From positions 38,277-102,276 of the forward strand of contig NZ_JACKTY010000046.1 of the NCBI RefSeq assembly GCF_025822605.1: 64,000 bases of DNA, in the 5' to 3' direction. The notes beneath the pieces are model-generated. The model made no database searches and was not told the origin of the DNA. It was given only the letters and a program-made list of their open reading frames with translations. A program made the position numbers and the translations under genes. Positions 15,094 through 23,485 of the stretch are shown one piece after another. Within the stretch, counting starts at the first letter, position 1. Every line of letters begins with the position of its first letter. The DNA comes from Mycolicibacterium komossense. Lineage in GTDB: Bacteria > Actinomycetota > Actinomycetes > Mycobacteriales > Mycobacteriaceae.

Positions 15094-16641
15094 ATGACGA
15101 GCGGTCAGCAGACCACGCCCGCCGTGCTGGACCGCATCGCACGCGAGCTTCCCGATCACCATGCGCTGGTCACAGCCGAGAAAACCCTCACCTATGCCGG
15201 GTTGCGGGCCGAGGTCCGTCAGGCCGCGGCAGCGATGATCGACCTCGGTGTCGGCGTCGGCGACCGGGTTGCGATCTGGTCACCGAACACCTGGCACTGG
15301 GTGGTCGCCTGCCTCGCCACGCATTACGCCGGCGCTGTGGTGGTCCCCCTCAACACCCGATACACCGCCAGCGAGGCCGGCGACATTCTCGCCCGCACCG
15401 AGGCGCCGTTGCTGATCGCGATGGGTGAGTTCCTCGGCGCCGACCGCGTCGCCGATCTGGACCGCGCGGCCTTGCCTGCGTTGCGCCATATCGTCCGGGT
15501 GCCGCTGGACAGCGATGACGGCAACTGGGACGAGTTCGTGGCGCGCGGGGTCGACCTGGACGCCGCCGACGCCCGCGCGGCGGCTGTCGCTCCCGATGAC
15601 GTCTCCGACATCCTCTTCACCTCCGGTACCACCGGGCGCAGCAAGGGCGTGCTGTGCGCACACCGTCAGTCGCTGTCGGCACCGGCGGCATGGGCCGCCT
15701 GCGGCGAGGTCACCAGCGCCGATCGCTATCTGTGCATCAACCCGTTCTTCCACAACTTCGGCTACAAGGCCGGCATCCTGGTCTGCCTGCAAACCGGCGC
15801 GACCTTGATCCCGATGCTGACCTTCGATCCCGAACGCGCCATGCGCGCAGTCCAGGACCATCGGGCCACCGTGCTGCCCGGACCGCCGACGATCTACCAG
15901 ACACTGCTCGACCATCCGCGCCGCGGCGACTACGACCTGTCTTCGTTGAGGTTCGCGGTGACCGGAGCTGCCACCGTGCCCGTGGTGCTGATCGAACGGA
16001 TGCAGTCCGAACTCGACATCGACATCGTGCTCACCGCCTACGGGCTCACCGAGGCAAGTGGTTTCGGCACGATGTGCCGGTCCGACGACAACGCGGTCAC
16101 CGTGGCCACCACCTGCGGGCGCCCGATCGCGGATTTCGAACTGCGCATCGATGGGGCAGCGACGAACGGTGAGGAGCCAAGCACCGGCGAGGTGCTGCTG
16201 CGCGGACCCAACGTGATGCTCGGCTACCTCGACGACCCGGCCGCCACGGAAGCGGCCATCGACAGCGAGGGATGGTTGCATACCGGCGACGTCGGCGGTG
16301 TGGACGCGGCGGGCAATCTGCGGATCACCGACCGCCTCAAGGACATGTACATCTGCGGCGGCTTCAACGTCTATCCCGCCGAAATCGAGCAGGTGCTCGC
16401 CCGTCTCGACGGCGTCGCCGACGCCGCCGTCATCGGCGTGCCCGACGACCGTCTCGGTGAGGTCGGCCGGGCGTTCATCGTGCGTAGACCCGGCGCGGAA
16501 CTCGACGAGCAGTCTGTGATCGCCTACACGCGTGAGCATCTGGCCAATTTCAAGGCACCACGATCGGTGCGGTTCGTCGAGGTGTTGCCTCGCAACCCCG
16601 GCGGCAAGGTCGTCAAACCACTGCTACGGGAAAGGGCCTGA
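15094..16641 (+). CDS. fadD3: HIP-CoA synthetase FadD3
   Basis: ATP-dependent CoA ligase of 515 residues, orthologue of Rv3561, which activates the C/D-ring propionate HIP and so makes the KstR2 inducer. The adenylate-forming motifs are FTSGTTGRSKGV, AYGLTEASGFGT, GWLHTGDVG and ITDRLKDMYICGGFNVYPAEIE, with the catalytic Lys in NPGGKVVKPL. The stop overlaps the fadE31 ATG by 1 nt. It leads the operon fadD3-fadE31-fadE32-fadE33-aminotransferase. Confidence 0.95.
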   Translation: MTSGQQTTPAVLDRIARELPDHHALVTAEKTLTYAGLRAEVRQAAAAMIDLGVGVGDRVAIWSPNTWHWVVACLATHYAGAVVVPLNTRYTASEAGDILARTEAPLLIAMGEFLGADRVADLDRAALPALRHIVRVPLDSDDGNWDEFVARGVDLDAADARAAAVAPDDVSDILFTSGTTGRSKGVLCAHRQSLSAPAAWAACGEVTSADRYLCINPFFHNFGYKAGILVCLQTGATLIPMLTFDPERAMRAVQDHRATVLPGPPTIYQTLLDHPRRGDYDLSSLRFAVTGAATVPVVLIERMQSELDIDIVLTAYGLTEASGFGTMCRSDDNAVTVATTCGRPIADFELRIDGAATNGEEPSTGEVLLRGPNVMLGYLDDPAATEAAIDSEGWLHTGDVGGVDAAGNLRITDRLKDMYICGGFNVYPAEIEQVLARLDGVADAAVIGVPDDRLGEVGRAFIVRRPGAELDEQSVIAYTREHLANFKAPRSVRFVEVLPRNPGGKVVKPLLRERA

Positions 16642-17780
16642 TGGACCTCGACTTTGGTGACTCTGCGGACGAATTCCGGACGGAAGTCCGCGATTTCCTG
16701 GCCGCGAACAAGGCGCACTTCCCGACCGAGTCCTATGACACCGCCGAGGGTTTCGAACAGCACCGACGCTGGGACAAGGTGCTGTTCGACGCCGGACTGT
16801 CGGTGATCGCCTGGCCCAAGGAGTACGGCGGCCGCGACGCGACCCTGCTGGAGTGGATCGTGTACGAGGAAGAGTACTTCCGTGCCGGCGCGCCCGGCCG
16901 GGCCAGCGCCAATGGCACCTCGATGCTGGCCCCGACGCTGTTCTCGCACGGCACCAAGGAACAGCTCGACCGCGTGCTGCCGAAAATGGCCAGCGGAGAA
17001 GAGATCTGGGCGCAGGCATGGTCAGAGCCCGAGTCGGGTAGCGACCTGGCGTCGCTGCGCTCGACGGCAACGAAGACCGACGGCGGCTGGAAGCTGAACG
17101 GGCAGAAGATCTGGAGTTCGCGGGCACCGTTCGGCGACCGGGCGTTCGGTCTGTTCCGCTCCGACCCCGAGGCGCAACGCCACCACGGGCTGACCTACTT
17201 CATGTTCGACCTCAAAGCCGACGGCATCACGGTTCGGCCGATCGCCCAATTGGGTGGCGATACCGGGTTCGGTGAAATCTTCCTCGACGATGTATTCGTT
17301 CCCGACGACGACATCATCGGCGAGGCCAACGACGGCTGGCGCTCGGCGATGAGCACATCGAGCAACGAGCGCGGGATGTCACTGCGCAGCCCGGCCCGTT
17401 TCCTGGCACCGGCCGAGCGCCTGGTGCAGCTGTGGCAGGCAGAGAAAGATCCCGCCTTCATCGACCGCGTCGCGGACGCCTGGATCAAGGCGCAGGCCTA
17501 CCGGTTGCACACCTTCGGCACCGTCACCCGGCTCGCCGCGGGCGGTGAGCTCGGAGCGGAATCGTCCATCACCAAAGTGTTCTGGTCCGACCTGGACGTC
17601 GCGTTACATCAGACCGCGCTGGACCTGCGCGGCGCCGACGGCGAGCTGGCCGACTCGTGGACCGAAGGCTATCTGTTCGCCCTCGGTGGCCCGATCTATG
17701 CCGGTACCAACGAGATTCAAAGAAACATCATCGCCGAGCGGCTTCTTGGCCTGCCACGGGAAGCGAAGGGGGCGAAGTGA
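16641..17780 (+). CDS. fadE31: Acyl-CoA dehydrogenase FadE31
   Basis: Full-length acyl-CoA dehydrogenase chain (379 residues), orthologue of Rv3562. Blocks are AWSEPESGSDLASLRSTAT, WKLNGQKIWSS, IFLDDVFVPDDDIIG and the C-terminal YAGTNEIQRNIIAERLLGLPRE. In M. tuberculosis it pairs with FadE32 or FadE33 as alpha2beta2 heterotetramers that dehydrogenate a hydroxylated HIP-CoA. The 4-nt overlap with fadE32 fits subunit coupling. Confidence 0.93.
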   Translation: MDLDFGDSADEFRTEVRDFLAANKAHFPTESYDTAEGFEQHRRWDKVLFDAGLSVIAWPKEYGGRDATLLEWIVYEEEYFRAGAPGRASANGTSMLAPTLFSHGTKEQLDRVLPKMASGEEIWAQAWSEPESGSDLASLRSTATKTDGGWKLNGQKIWSSRAPFGDRAFGLFRSDPEAQRHHGLTYFMFDLKADGITVRPIAQLGGDTGFGEIFLDDVFVPDDDIIGEANDGWRSAMSTSSNERGMSLRSPARFLAPAERLVQLWQAEKDPAFIDRVADAWIKAQAYRLHTFGTVTRLAAGGELGAESSITKVFWSDLDVALHQTALDLRGADGELADSWTEGYLFALGGPIYAGTNEIQRNIIAERLLGLPREAKGAK

Positions 17781-18733
17781 AATTCGATCTGGACGACCAG
17801 CAGCGCGACTTCGCCGCCAGCATCGATGCGGCCCTGGGCGCGGCCGACGTGCCCGCCGCAGTACGCGCCTGGTCCGACGGCAACACCGATCCCGGCCGCA
17901 AGATCTGGTCCACCCTCGCCGATCTCGGCGTCACCGCGCTGATGGTGCCCGAGGACTACGACGGCATCGGTGCTCACCCGACGGATCTGGTAGTGGCCTG
18001 CGAGCGCCTCGGGTATTGGGGCGTACCGGGTCCCATCACTGAATCCGTAGCTGTTGCACCGATTCTGCTCACTGCAGATGAGCGCAGTGGAGAGCTCGTC
18101 TCCGGTGAACTCATTGCCACCGTCGCCGCACCTCCCCTGCAACCGCGCGCGGTCAACGCCGACTTCGCCGGTCTGATCCTGGCCACCGCCGACGGCCGGG
18201 CCAGTGCCGCGGCCGCGGCGGACAGCCATGCCTCGGTGGACCCGAGTCGTCGATTGTTCGACGTCACCGCAACTGGCGATCCGTGGGATGCCGATGTGGA
18301 CCGGGCCGTCGAGTTCGGCGTGCTGGCAACGGCCGCTCAACTGGTGGGAGCGGGCCAGGCGCTGCTGGACAAGTCCGTCGAATATGCCAAGCAGCGAACA
18401 CAATTCGGCCGGGTGATCGGTTCCTACCAGGCGATCAAACACAAGCTGGCCGACGTCCACATCGCCGTGGAGTTGGCCCGACCACTGGTGTACGGCGCGG
18501 CGCTCTCGCTGGGTTCCGGGTCGTCGGACACCGCCCGCGATGTCAGCGCCGCCAAAGTCGCGGCCGCCGAGGCCGGGTTACTGGCGGCCCGCTCCGGATT
18601 GCAGACCCACGGCGCCATCGGTTTCACCCAGGAGCACGACCTCTCGCTGCTGCTGTTGCGGGTGCAGGCGCTGCGCTCGGCCTGGGGCGATCCCACCACC
18701 CACCGCCGACGTGTACTGGAGGCATTCACATGA
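17777..18733 (+). CDS. fadE32: Acyl-CoA dehydrogenase FadE32 (short partner subunit)
   Basis: A 318-residue chain, shorter than a standard acyl-CoA dehydrogenase, orthologue of Rv3563. The GTG start at 17777 overlaps the fadE31 stop (GTGA), and the protein begins VKFDLDDQQRDFAASIDAAL. The FAD/tetramer block QRTQFGRVIGSYQAIKHKLAD and HGAIGFTQEHDLSLLLLR are kept, but the usual terminal RNIIAERLLG is missing. It probably needs FadE31 to make a complete active site. Confidence 0.92.
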   Translation: MKFDLDDQQRDFAASIDAALGAADVPAAVRAWSDGNTDPGRKIWSTLADLGVTALMVPEDYDGIGAHPTDLVVACERLGYWGVPGPITESVAVAPILLTADERSGELVSGELIATVAAPPLQPRAVNADFAGLILATADGRASAAAAADSHASVDPSRRLFDVTATGDPWDADVDRAVEFGVLATAAQLVGAGQALLDKSVEYAKQRTQFGRVIGSYQAIKHKLADVHIAVELARPLVYGAALSLGSGSSDTARDVSAAKVAAAEAGLLAARSGLQTHGAIGFTQEHDLSLLLLRVQALRSAWGDPTTHRRRVLEAFT

Positions 18734-19692
18734 GCGAGGAACGCACGCTGCTGACTCAGACCGTCCGGGACCTGGTCGCCAAACATGCTGGGCCGGAGGC
18801 AGTTCGCGCTGCGATGGATTCCGCGCGCGGGTACGACGAAGCGCTGTGGACCATGCTGTGCGAACAGGTCGGGGTCGCCGCGCTCGTCGTACCGGAGGAA
18901 CACGGCGGGGCCGGCGGCGAGCTGGCGGACGCGGCCGCGGTGATGGCCGAGCTGGGACGCAACCTGGTCCCGACGCCGCTGTTGGGTACCACCCTGGCCG
19001 AGCTGGCACTGCTGGCGTCAGAAGACCCAGACGCTGATGCACTGGAACAGCTCGCTGCCGGCGCGGTGATCGGCGCCGTCGTCTTCGACCCCGACTATGT
19101 GCTCAACGGCGACACCGCCGAGATCGTCGTCGCTGCCAACGACGGGGAACTGCAGCGCTGGACCAGTTTCGATACGGACGCCCTGTCGACGATGGACCCC
19201 ACCCGGCGGCTGGCGAAGGTGCAGGCCACCGACACCGTCGCTCTCGGCACCGACCCCGGCCTGGCCGATATCGCGTTGCTGCTGCTGGCCGCCGAACAGA
19301 TCGGCGCCGCCACCCGGGCCTTGGAACTGACAGTCGAATACACCAAGGAGCGGGTCCAGTTCGGTCGTCCGATCGGCAGCTTCCAGGCGCTCAAGCATCG
19401 GATGGCCGACCTGTATGTGAAGGTGCAGACCGCGGGGGCTGTCGTCGACGAAGCCATCGCCGACCCGTCCGCGACATCAGCCGCGCTGGCGCACGTGATG
19501 GCAACCGAGGCATTCCGCGATGTCGTCGGCGAGGCCATCCAGCTACACGGCGGTATCGCCATCACGGCAGAACACGATATCCAGCTGTACTTCAAACGGG
19601 CCCACGGTAGTTCGCATCTGCTGGTCACCCCGGCCGAGGCGCTCCGCACCTTGGAGACGGAAGTCTTCGCCAGCGCCGCGGCGCACACGTAA
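18730..19692 (+). CDS. fadE33: Acyl-CoA dehydrogenase FadE33 (short partner subunit)
   Basis: A 320-residue chain, orthologue of Rv3564, and a paralogue of the preceding gene. The ATG overlaps the fadE32 stop (ATGA). It retains KERVQFGRPIGSFQALKHRMAD and LHGGIAITAEHDIQLYFKRAH and, like FadE32, lacks the long C-terminal motif. It is the alternative partner for FadE31. The two short chains in tandem suggest two heterotetramers with different ring substrates. Confidence 0.92.
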   Translation: MSEERTLLTQTVRDLVAKHAGPEAVRAAMDSARGYDEALWTMLCEQVGVAALVVPEEHGGAGGELADAAAVMAELGRNLVPTPLLGTTLAELALLASEDPDADALEQLAAGAVIGAVVFDPDYVLNGDTAEIVVAANDGELQRWTSFDTDALSTMDPTRRLAKVQATDTVALGTDPGLADIALLLLAAEQIGAATRALELTVEYTKERVQFGRPIGSFQALKHRMADLYVKVQTAGAVVDEAIADPSATSAALAHVMATEAFRDVVGEAIQLHGGIAITAEHDIQLYFKRAHGSSHLLVTPAEALRTLETEVFASAAAHT

Positions 19693-19701
19693 CCTGACCA
19701 G

Positions 19702-20856
19702 GTGAAGACCGCGCTGCGGGCGGGTATCCCGCCGTTCTATGTGATGGATGTCTGGTTGGCCGCAGCCGAACGGCAGCGCAGCCACGGTGACCTGATCAAC
19801 CTGTCGGCCGGCCAGCCCAGTACCGGGGCGCCCGAGGCGGTCCTGGCCGCGGCCACTGCCGCGCTCGCCGGCGGCCCGTTGGGCTATACCGTCGCCCTCG
19901 GCATCCCCGAACTGCGCGAGGCTATCGCCGCGTCGTACTCCGCTCTGCACGGCCTGACCGTCGACCCGAACGATGTGGTGGTGACGACGGGATCGTCGGG
20001 TGGATTCCTGCTGACCTTCCTCGCGTGTTTCGACGTCGGTGACCGGGTTGCCGTGAGCAGCCCAGGTTATCCCTGCTACCGCAATATCCTGACCGCGCTG
20101 GGTTGTGAGGTCGTCGATATCGAGTGCGGGCCGGAAACCCGCTTCCAGCCGACCGCGCAGATGCTGGCCGGTCTCGAGTTGGACGGTGTGGTCGTCGCCA
20201 GCCCAGCCAACCCGACCGGCACCGTGATCCCGCCCGAGGAACTCGCCGCCATCGCGGCGTGGTGCGAGCAGACCGGTACCCGGCTGATCAGCGACGAGGT
20301 CTACCACGGCCTGGTGTATCCCGGCGCGCCGCAGACAAGTTGCGCGTGGACCACGTCCCGGGACGCCGTAGTGGTGAACAGCTTCTCGAAGTACTACGCG
20401 ATGACCGGTTGGCGACTGGGCTGGCTGTTGGTGCCGAAGTCACTGCAGCGAGCGGTGGACCGGCTGACCGGGAACTTCACCATCTGCCCACCCGTGCTGT
20501 CGCAGGTGGCGGCCGTCGCCGCGTTCACTCCCGAGTCGATCGCCGAGGCAGACAGCAAGCTGGGGCATTACGGCGCCAACCGGGCACACCTGCTCGACGG
20601 GTTACGCCAAATCGGCATCGAGCGGCTGGCGCCGACAGACGGCGCGTTCTACGTGTACGCCGACGTCTCGGACTTCACCGACGACTCGATGTCCTTCTGC
20701 TCGAAACTGCTGGCCGACACCGGAGTTGCCATCGCACCCGGTATCGACTTCGACACCGTGCGGGGCGACTCATTTGTCCGGTTGTCCTTCGCCGGCCCGA
20801 CGTCGGATATCGACGAGGCGGTGGCCCGTATCGGCGGGTGGATTTCCGCGGGTTAA
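19702..20856 (+). CDS. PLP-dependent class I/II aminotransferase, Rv3565-like (annotated aspB)
   Basis: Fold-type I aminotransferase of 384 residues. It shows ASPANPTGTVIP, the Asp in ISDEVYHGLVY, the Schiff-base Lys in VNSFSKYYAMTGWRLGW and the substrate carboxylate Arg in FVRLSFAG. The GTG start is 9 bp after fadE33, in the same operon. Its placement with HIP genes is conserved in H37Rv, but no amino-transfer step is known in the pathway, so its role there is open; the label AspB is traditional. Confidence 0.88.
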   Translation: MKTALRAGIPPFYVMDVWLAAAERQRSHGDLINLSAGQPSTGAPEAVLAAATAALAGGPLGYTVALGIPELREAIAASYSALHGLTVDPNDVVVTTGSSGGFLLTFLACFDVGDRVAVSSPGYPCYRNILTALGCEVVDIECGPETRFQPTAQMLAGLELDGVVVASPANPTGTVIPPEELAAIAAWCEQTGTRLISDEVYHGLVYPGAPQTSCAWTTSRDAVVVNSFSKYYAMTGWRLGWLLVPKSLQRAVDRLTGNFTICPPVLSQVAAVAAFTPESIAEADSKLGHYGANRAHLLDGLRQIGIERLAPTDGAFYVYADVSDFTDDSMSFCSKLLADTGVAIAPGIDFDTVRGDSFVRLSFAGPTSDIDEAVARIGGWISAG

Positions 20857-20858
20857 GC

Positions 20859-20911
20859 GATTTCGGCGTGCCCGTAACCGCTGAGCGGTCGGATTCACGC
20901 CGACATCACAA
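20859..20911. repeat. Dispersed intergenic palindromic repeat, copy A
   Basis: Outer arms GATTTCGGCGTG (20859-20870) and CACGCCGACATC (20896-20907) pair with one mismatch. The core contains AACCGCTGAGCGG and the element ends in ATCACAA. A second copy with the same arms and core lies at 48775-48826. Both sit just after a gene end. Confidence 0.7.
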
Positions 20912-20958
20912 GCAGGCTGACTCAAAGTATTGCGAGGCGGCGGTCGGCCTGTTGCCAT

Positions 20959-21741
20959 GTGCCCATGCCTTTCTTCGACTCCGAGCACGGCTCCTTCTAC
21001 TATCGGCACTGGGCGGCAGCGCAGCCCCGGGCGGCCATCATCTTCCTGCACGGCTTCGGTGAACACAGCGGCATGTATCACCGGCTGGGGTTCACCCTGA
21101 ACGCCGCGGGTATCGACCTGTGGGCAGTCGACGAACTGGGGCACGGCCAGTCTCCCGGCTCCCGCGGCGATTTCGGGTCCACCGAAGTCAGCTCGCAGCT
21201 GGCAGAGGAGCTGACCAAGATCGCCGAACGGGAACAGCCCGGGCTGCCGCTGGTGTTGGCGGGGCATTCGTTCGGGGCGACGGCCGCCGCCTGGCGCCTG
21301 CTCGATCAGGCTGGTCGCTACCGCGCGGCAGTGATCTCGGCAGCACCGCTGTCCCCCAACCCCGCATTGAGGGACGAATCGCTGGAGCTGACCCCCGAAT
21401 CACTGTCCGCCGACCCGTTCTACCTCGACGCGATCATCAACGACCCACTGGCGTTCACCGATGCCGAGACGGGCTGGGCACGTCTCGTCGAGGAACTGGA
21501 CAACGCATTCTCCCGGTTCGCCACGGACCTACCTGGCCTGACCACCCCGACTTTGGCGATCCACGGCACCGATGACCCGGTGATCCCGATCGACGGCGTG
21601 CGGGCCTGGGTCGCGAAGGTGGACAACCTCGAGCTGACCGAGTTTCCCGGCGCCAGGCACGACCTGCTCAACGAGACCGTGCATCAACAGGTGGCCGCCC
21701 GGATCGTCGACTTCGTTTCCCAACACATCGCCGGCGGGTAA
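20959..21741 (+). CDS. Alpha/beta hydrolase, monoacylglycerol lipase/lysophospholipase-like
   Basis: A 260-residue serine hydrolase of the Hydrolase_4 (MGL) type. HGFGEHSGMYHRLG gives the oxyanion region, GHSFGATAA holds the nucleophilic Ser, GTDDPVIPIDG the Asp and PGARHDLLNE the His. No signal peptide is visible. The start is GTG at 20959 or ATG at 20965, neither with a clear ribosome binding site. It occupies part of the place where nat sits in H37Rv. Not an obvious steroid gene; hydrolysis of monoacylglycerol or lysolipids is likely. Confidence 0.85.
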   Translation: MPMPFFDSEHGSFYYRHWAAAQPRAAIIFLHGFGEHSGMYHRLGFTLNAAGIDLWAVDELGHGQSPGSRGDFGSTEVSSQLAEELTKIAEREQPGLPLVLAGHSFGATAAAWRLLDQAGRYRAAVISAAPLSPNPALRDESLELTPESLSADPFYLDAIINDPLAFTDAETGWARLVEELDNAFSRFATDLPGLTTPTLAIHGTDDPVIPIDGVRAWVAKVDNLELTEFPGARHDLLNETVHQQVAARIVDFVSQHIAGG

Positions 21742-21751
21742 GGTCCGGTGG

Positions 21752-21991
21752 GTGTCGATCACCGGGAAGCGTCTGCTGGCCGTCTGCGGGGTGGCCGCAG
21801 CGTCGTTGTGGCTGGCCGCCCCGGCCAGCGCGGACGACCAGATGCCGCCCTGCACACTGGGGATCATCTGCGCATTCGTCCCTGGCGCGCTTGACCTGGA
21901 CCACGACGTCGACCTGACCAAGGACCAGCCGCCGATGCCGAACCAGGATTCAGCACGCCCGGTGGATCCCTGTATCAATGGCTGTATCTGA
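21752..21991 (+). CDS. Small secreted four-cysteine protein
   Basis: A 79-residue protein with a signal peptide (KRLLAVCGVAAASLWLAAPASA, cleavage after about residue 27). The mature part is about 52 residues, acidic and proline-rich, with Cys pairs C34-X5-C40 and C74-X3-C78 that could form two disulfides. The GTG start is 10 bp after the hydrolase stop. It is convergent with hsaB (3-bp gap). No function is recognised; it may correspond to the small Rv3566A-type reading frame of H37Rv. Confidence 0.75.
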   Translation: MSITGKRLLAVCGVAAASLWLAAPASADDQMPPCTLGIICAFVPGALDLDHDVDLTKDQPPMPNQDSARPVDPCINGCI

Positions 21992-21994
21992 GCG

Positions 21995-22564
21995 CTAGAG
22001 CCAGGTATCCGGTGTCGTCGCGGTAAGGAACGCCTCGAGGTCGTCGCGCCACTGGGCGGGCGAGTTCTTGTCGGGTTCGATACCGGTGTACTCACCGCGA
22101 TAGAACAGCAGCGGACGCGGCTTGACCTCCGGCACCTCGGACAACGACTGGACCGCGCCGAAGACGACGAAATGGTCGCCGCCGTCATGTACTGAGGCCA
22201 CCGTGCATTCGATATGCGCCAGCGAGCCCTCGATGATCGGCGAGCCGAGTTTCTTCGACGGGCGCCAGTCGACGCCGCCGAACTTGTCGGGTTCCTTCGA
22301 GCCGAACCGCGCCGAGATGTGCTTCTGCTTCTCGGTCAGCACGTTCACGCAGAAATGGCCGCTGGCTTCGATGGCCTGCCACGACCGGGAAAGCTTTGTC
22401 GGGCAAAACAATACAAGCGGTGGGTCGAGCGACAGTGCAGCGAAGGACTGACAGGCGAACCCGACGGGCGCGCCGTCATACACGGTCGTGATGATGGTGA
22501 TGCCGGTACAGAATTGACCGAGCACATGCCGGAATGTGCGCGGGTCCAGGTCTGCGCCCGTCAC
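21995..22564 (-). CDS. hsaB: HsaB, flavin reductase of 3-HSA hydroxylase
   Basis: Reductase component (189 residues, orthologue of Rv3567c) that supplies reduced flavin to HsaA. It is a flavin-reductase-like split-barrel protein: FCTGITIITTVYDGAPVGFACQSFAALSLDPPLVLFC, then SHFCVNVL-type segment and HIECTVASVHDGGDHFVVFGAV. GTG at 22564 is 15 bp after the hsaC stop. It is the last gene of hsaA-hsaD-hsaC-hsaB. Confidence 0.94.
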   Translation of the reverse strand: MTGADLDPRTFRHVLGQFCTGITIITTVYDGAPVGFACQSFAALSLDPPLVLFCPTKLSRSWQAIEASGHFCVNVLTEKQKHISARFGSKEPDKFGGVDWRPSKKLGSPIIEGSLAHIECTVASVHDGGDHFVVFGAVQSLSEVPEVKPRPLLFYRGEYTGIEPDKNSPAQWRDDLEAFLTATTPDTWL

Positions 22565-22579
22565 TGATCGCTCACGCCG

Positions 22580-23482
22580 TCAACCGCGGAGACCGACCGT
22601 GAAGTCATGGCCCCACAGGCTGACCGCGGTGCTTTCCCGGGCCACCCAGTCCTGGTCATCGACTTCCAGTCCTTCACAACCGAATTCGATATCGAATCCG
22701 CCCGGCGTCTTCATGTAGAACGACAGCATCTTGTCGTTGACGTGCCGGCCCAGACTGGCCGACATCGGCACCTTGCGGCGCAGCGCGCGGTCCAGGCAGA
22801 GACCGACGTCGTCGCTGTTCTCGACCTCGATCATCAGGTGCACGATCCCGCTCGGTGTCGGCATCGGCAGGAACGCCAGGCTGTGGTGGCGCGGGTTCAC
22901 CCCGAAGAAACGCAGCCAGGCCGGAGCCCCATCGGCGGGACGGCCGACCATCTGCGGCGGCATCCGCATGGAGTCGCGAAGTATGAAGCCGAGGACATCC
23001 CGGTAGAAATGCAGAGCCTCGGCGTCGTCGCGGGTGGACAGCACTACGTGACCCAGGCCCTGTTCCTCGGTGACGAACTTATGACCGTACGGGCTGACCA
23101 GCCTGCGGTGTTCCAAAGCGACGCCGTGAAACACCTCCAGGGTATTACCCGACGGGTCCTGGAAGACGATCATCTCGTCGACGCGGCGGTCGGCGAGTTC
23201 AGCGGCGGTCGCCTCCTTATAGGGCGTTCCCTCGACGTCCAGCCGGTCGCGAATCTCCTGCAGCCCAGCGGCATTGGCGGTTTCCCAGCCGGATTCCATC
23301 AACCGGTCGTGCTCGCCGGGAACGATCACCAGCCGGGCCGGGAATTCGTCCATCCGCAGATAGAGTGCCCCCTCTGTCGGCCCGGACCCCTCGACCATGC
23401 CGAGCACCTTCAGACCGTATTCACGCCACGCGGCGATATCGGTGGCCTGAATGCGCAGATACCCCAGTGACCGAATGCTCAT
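22580..23482 (-). CDS. hsaC: HsaC, extradiol dioxygenase (3,4-DHSA 4,5-dioxygenase)
   Basis: Type I extradiol dioxygenase of 300 residues, orthologue of Rv3568c, which cleaves the catecholic A ring of 3,4-DHSA. Two vicinal-oxygen-chelate repeats are visible. The iron ligands are His in GLGHVVLS (about 145), His in NPRHHSLAF (about 215) and Glu in FDIEFGCEG (about 266). The ATG at 23482 is 3 bp after hsaD. Confidence 0.95.
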   Translation of the reverse strand: MSIRSLGYLRIQATDIAAWREYGLKVLGMVEGSGPTEGALYLRMDEFPARLVIVPGEHDRLMESGWETANAAGLQEIRDRLDVEGTPYKEATAAELADRRVDEMIVFQDPSGNTLEVFHGVALEHRRLVSPYGHKFVTEEQGLGHVVLSTRDDAEALHFYRDVLGFILRDSMRMPPQMVGRPADGAPAWLRFFGVNPRHHSLAFLPMPTPSGIVHLMIEVENSDDVGLCLDRALRRKVPMSASLGRHVNDKMLSFYMKTPGGFDIEFGCEGLEVDDQDWVARESTAVSLWGHDFTVGLRG

Positions 23483-23485
23483 GAC

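Noticed and set aside
15280..16539. A 419-codon open frame on the minus strand
   Set aside because: It lies antisense within fadD3, has no recognisable motif, and is rich in His, Arg and Gly as expected for a shadow frame.
17777..19692. FadE32 and FadE33 as truncated pseudogenes
   Set aside because: They are short and lack the usual C-terminal motif, but both are intact, overlap in an operon and match the known short partner subunits of FadE31.
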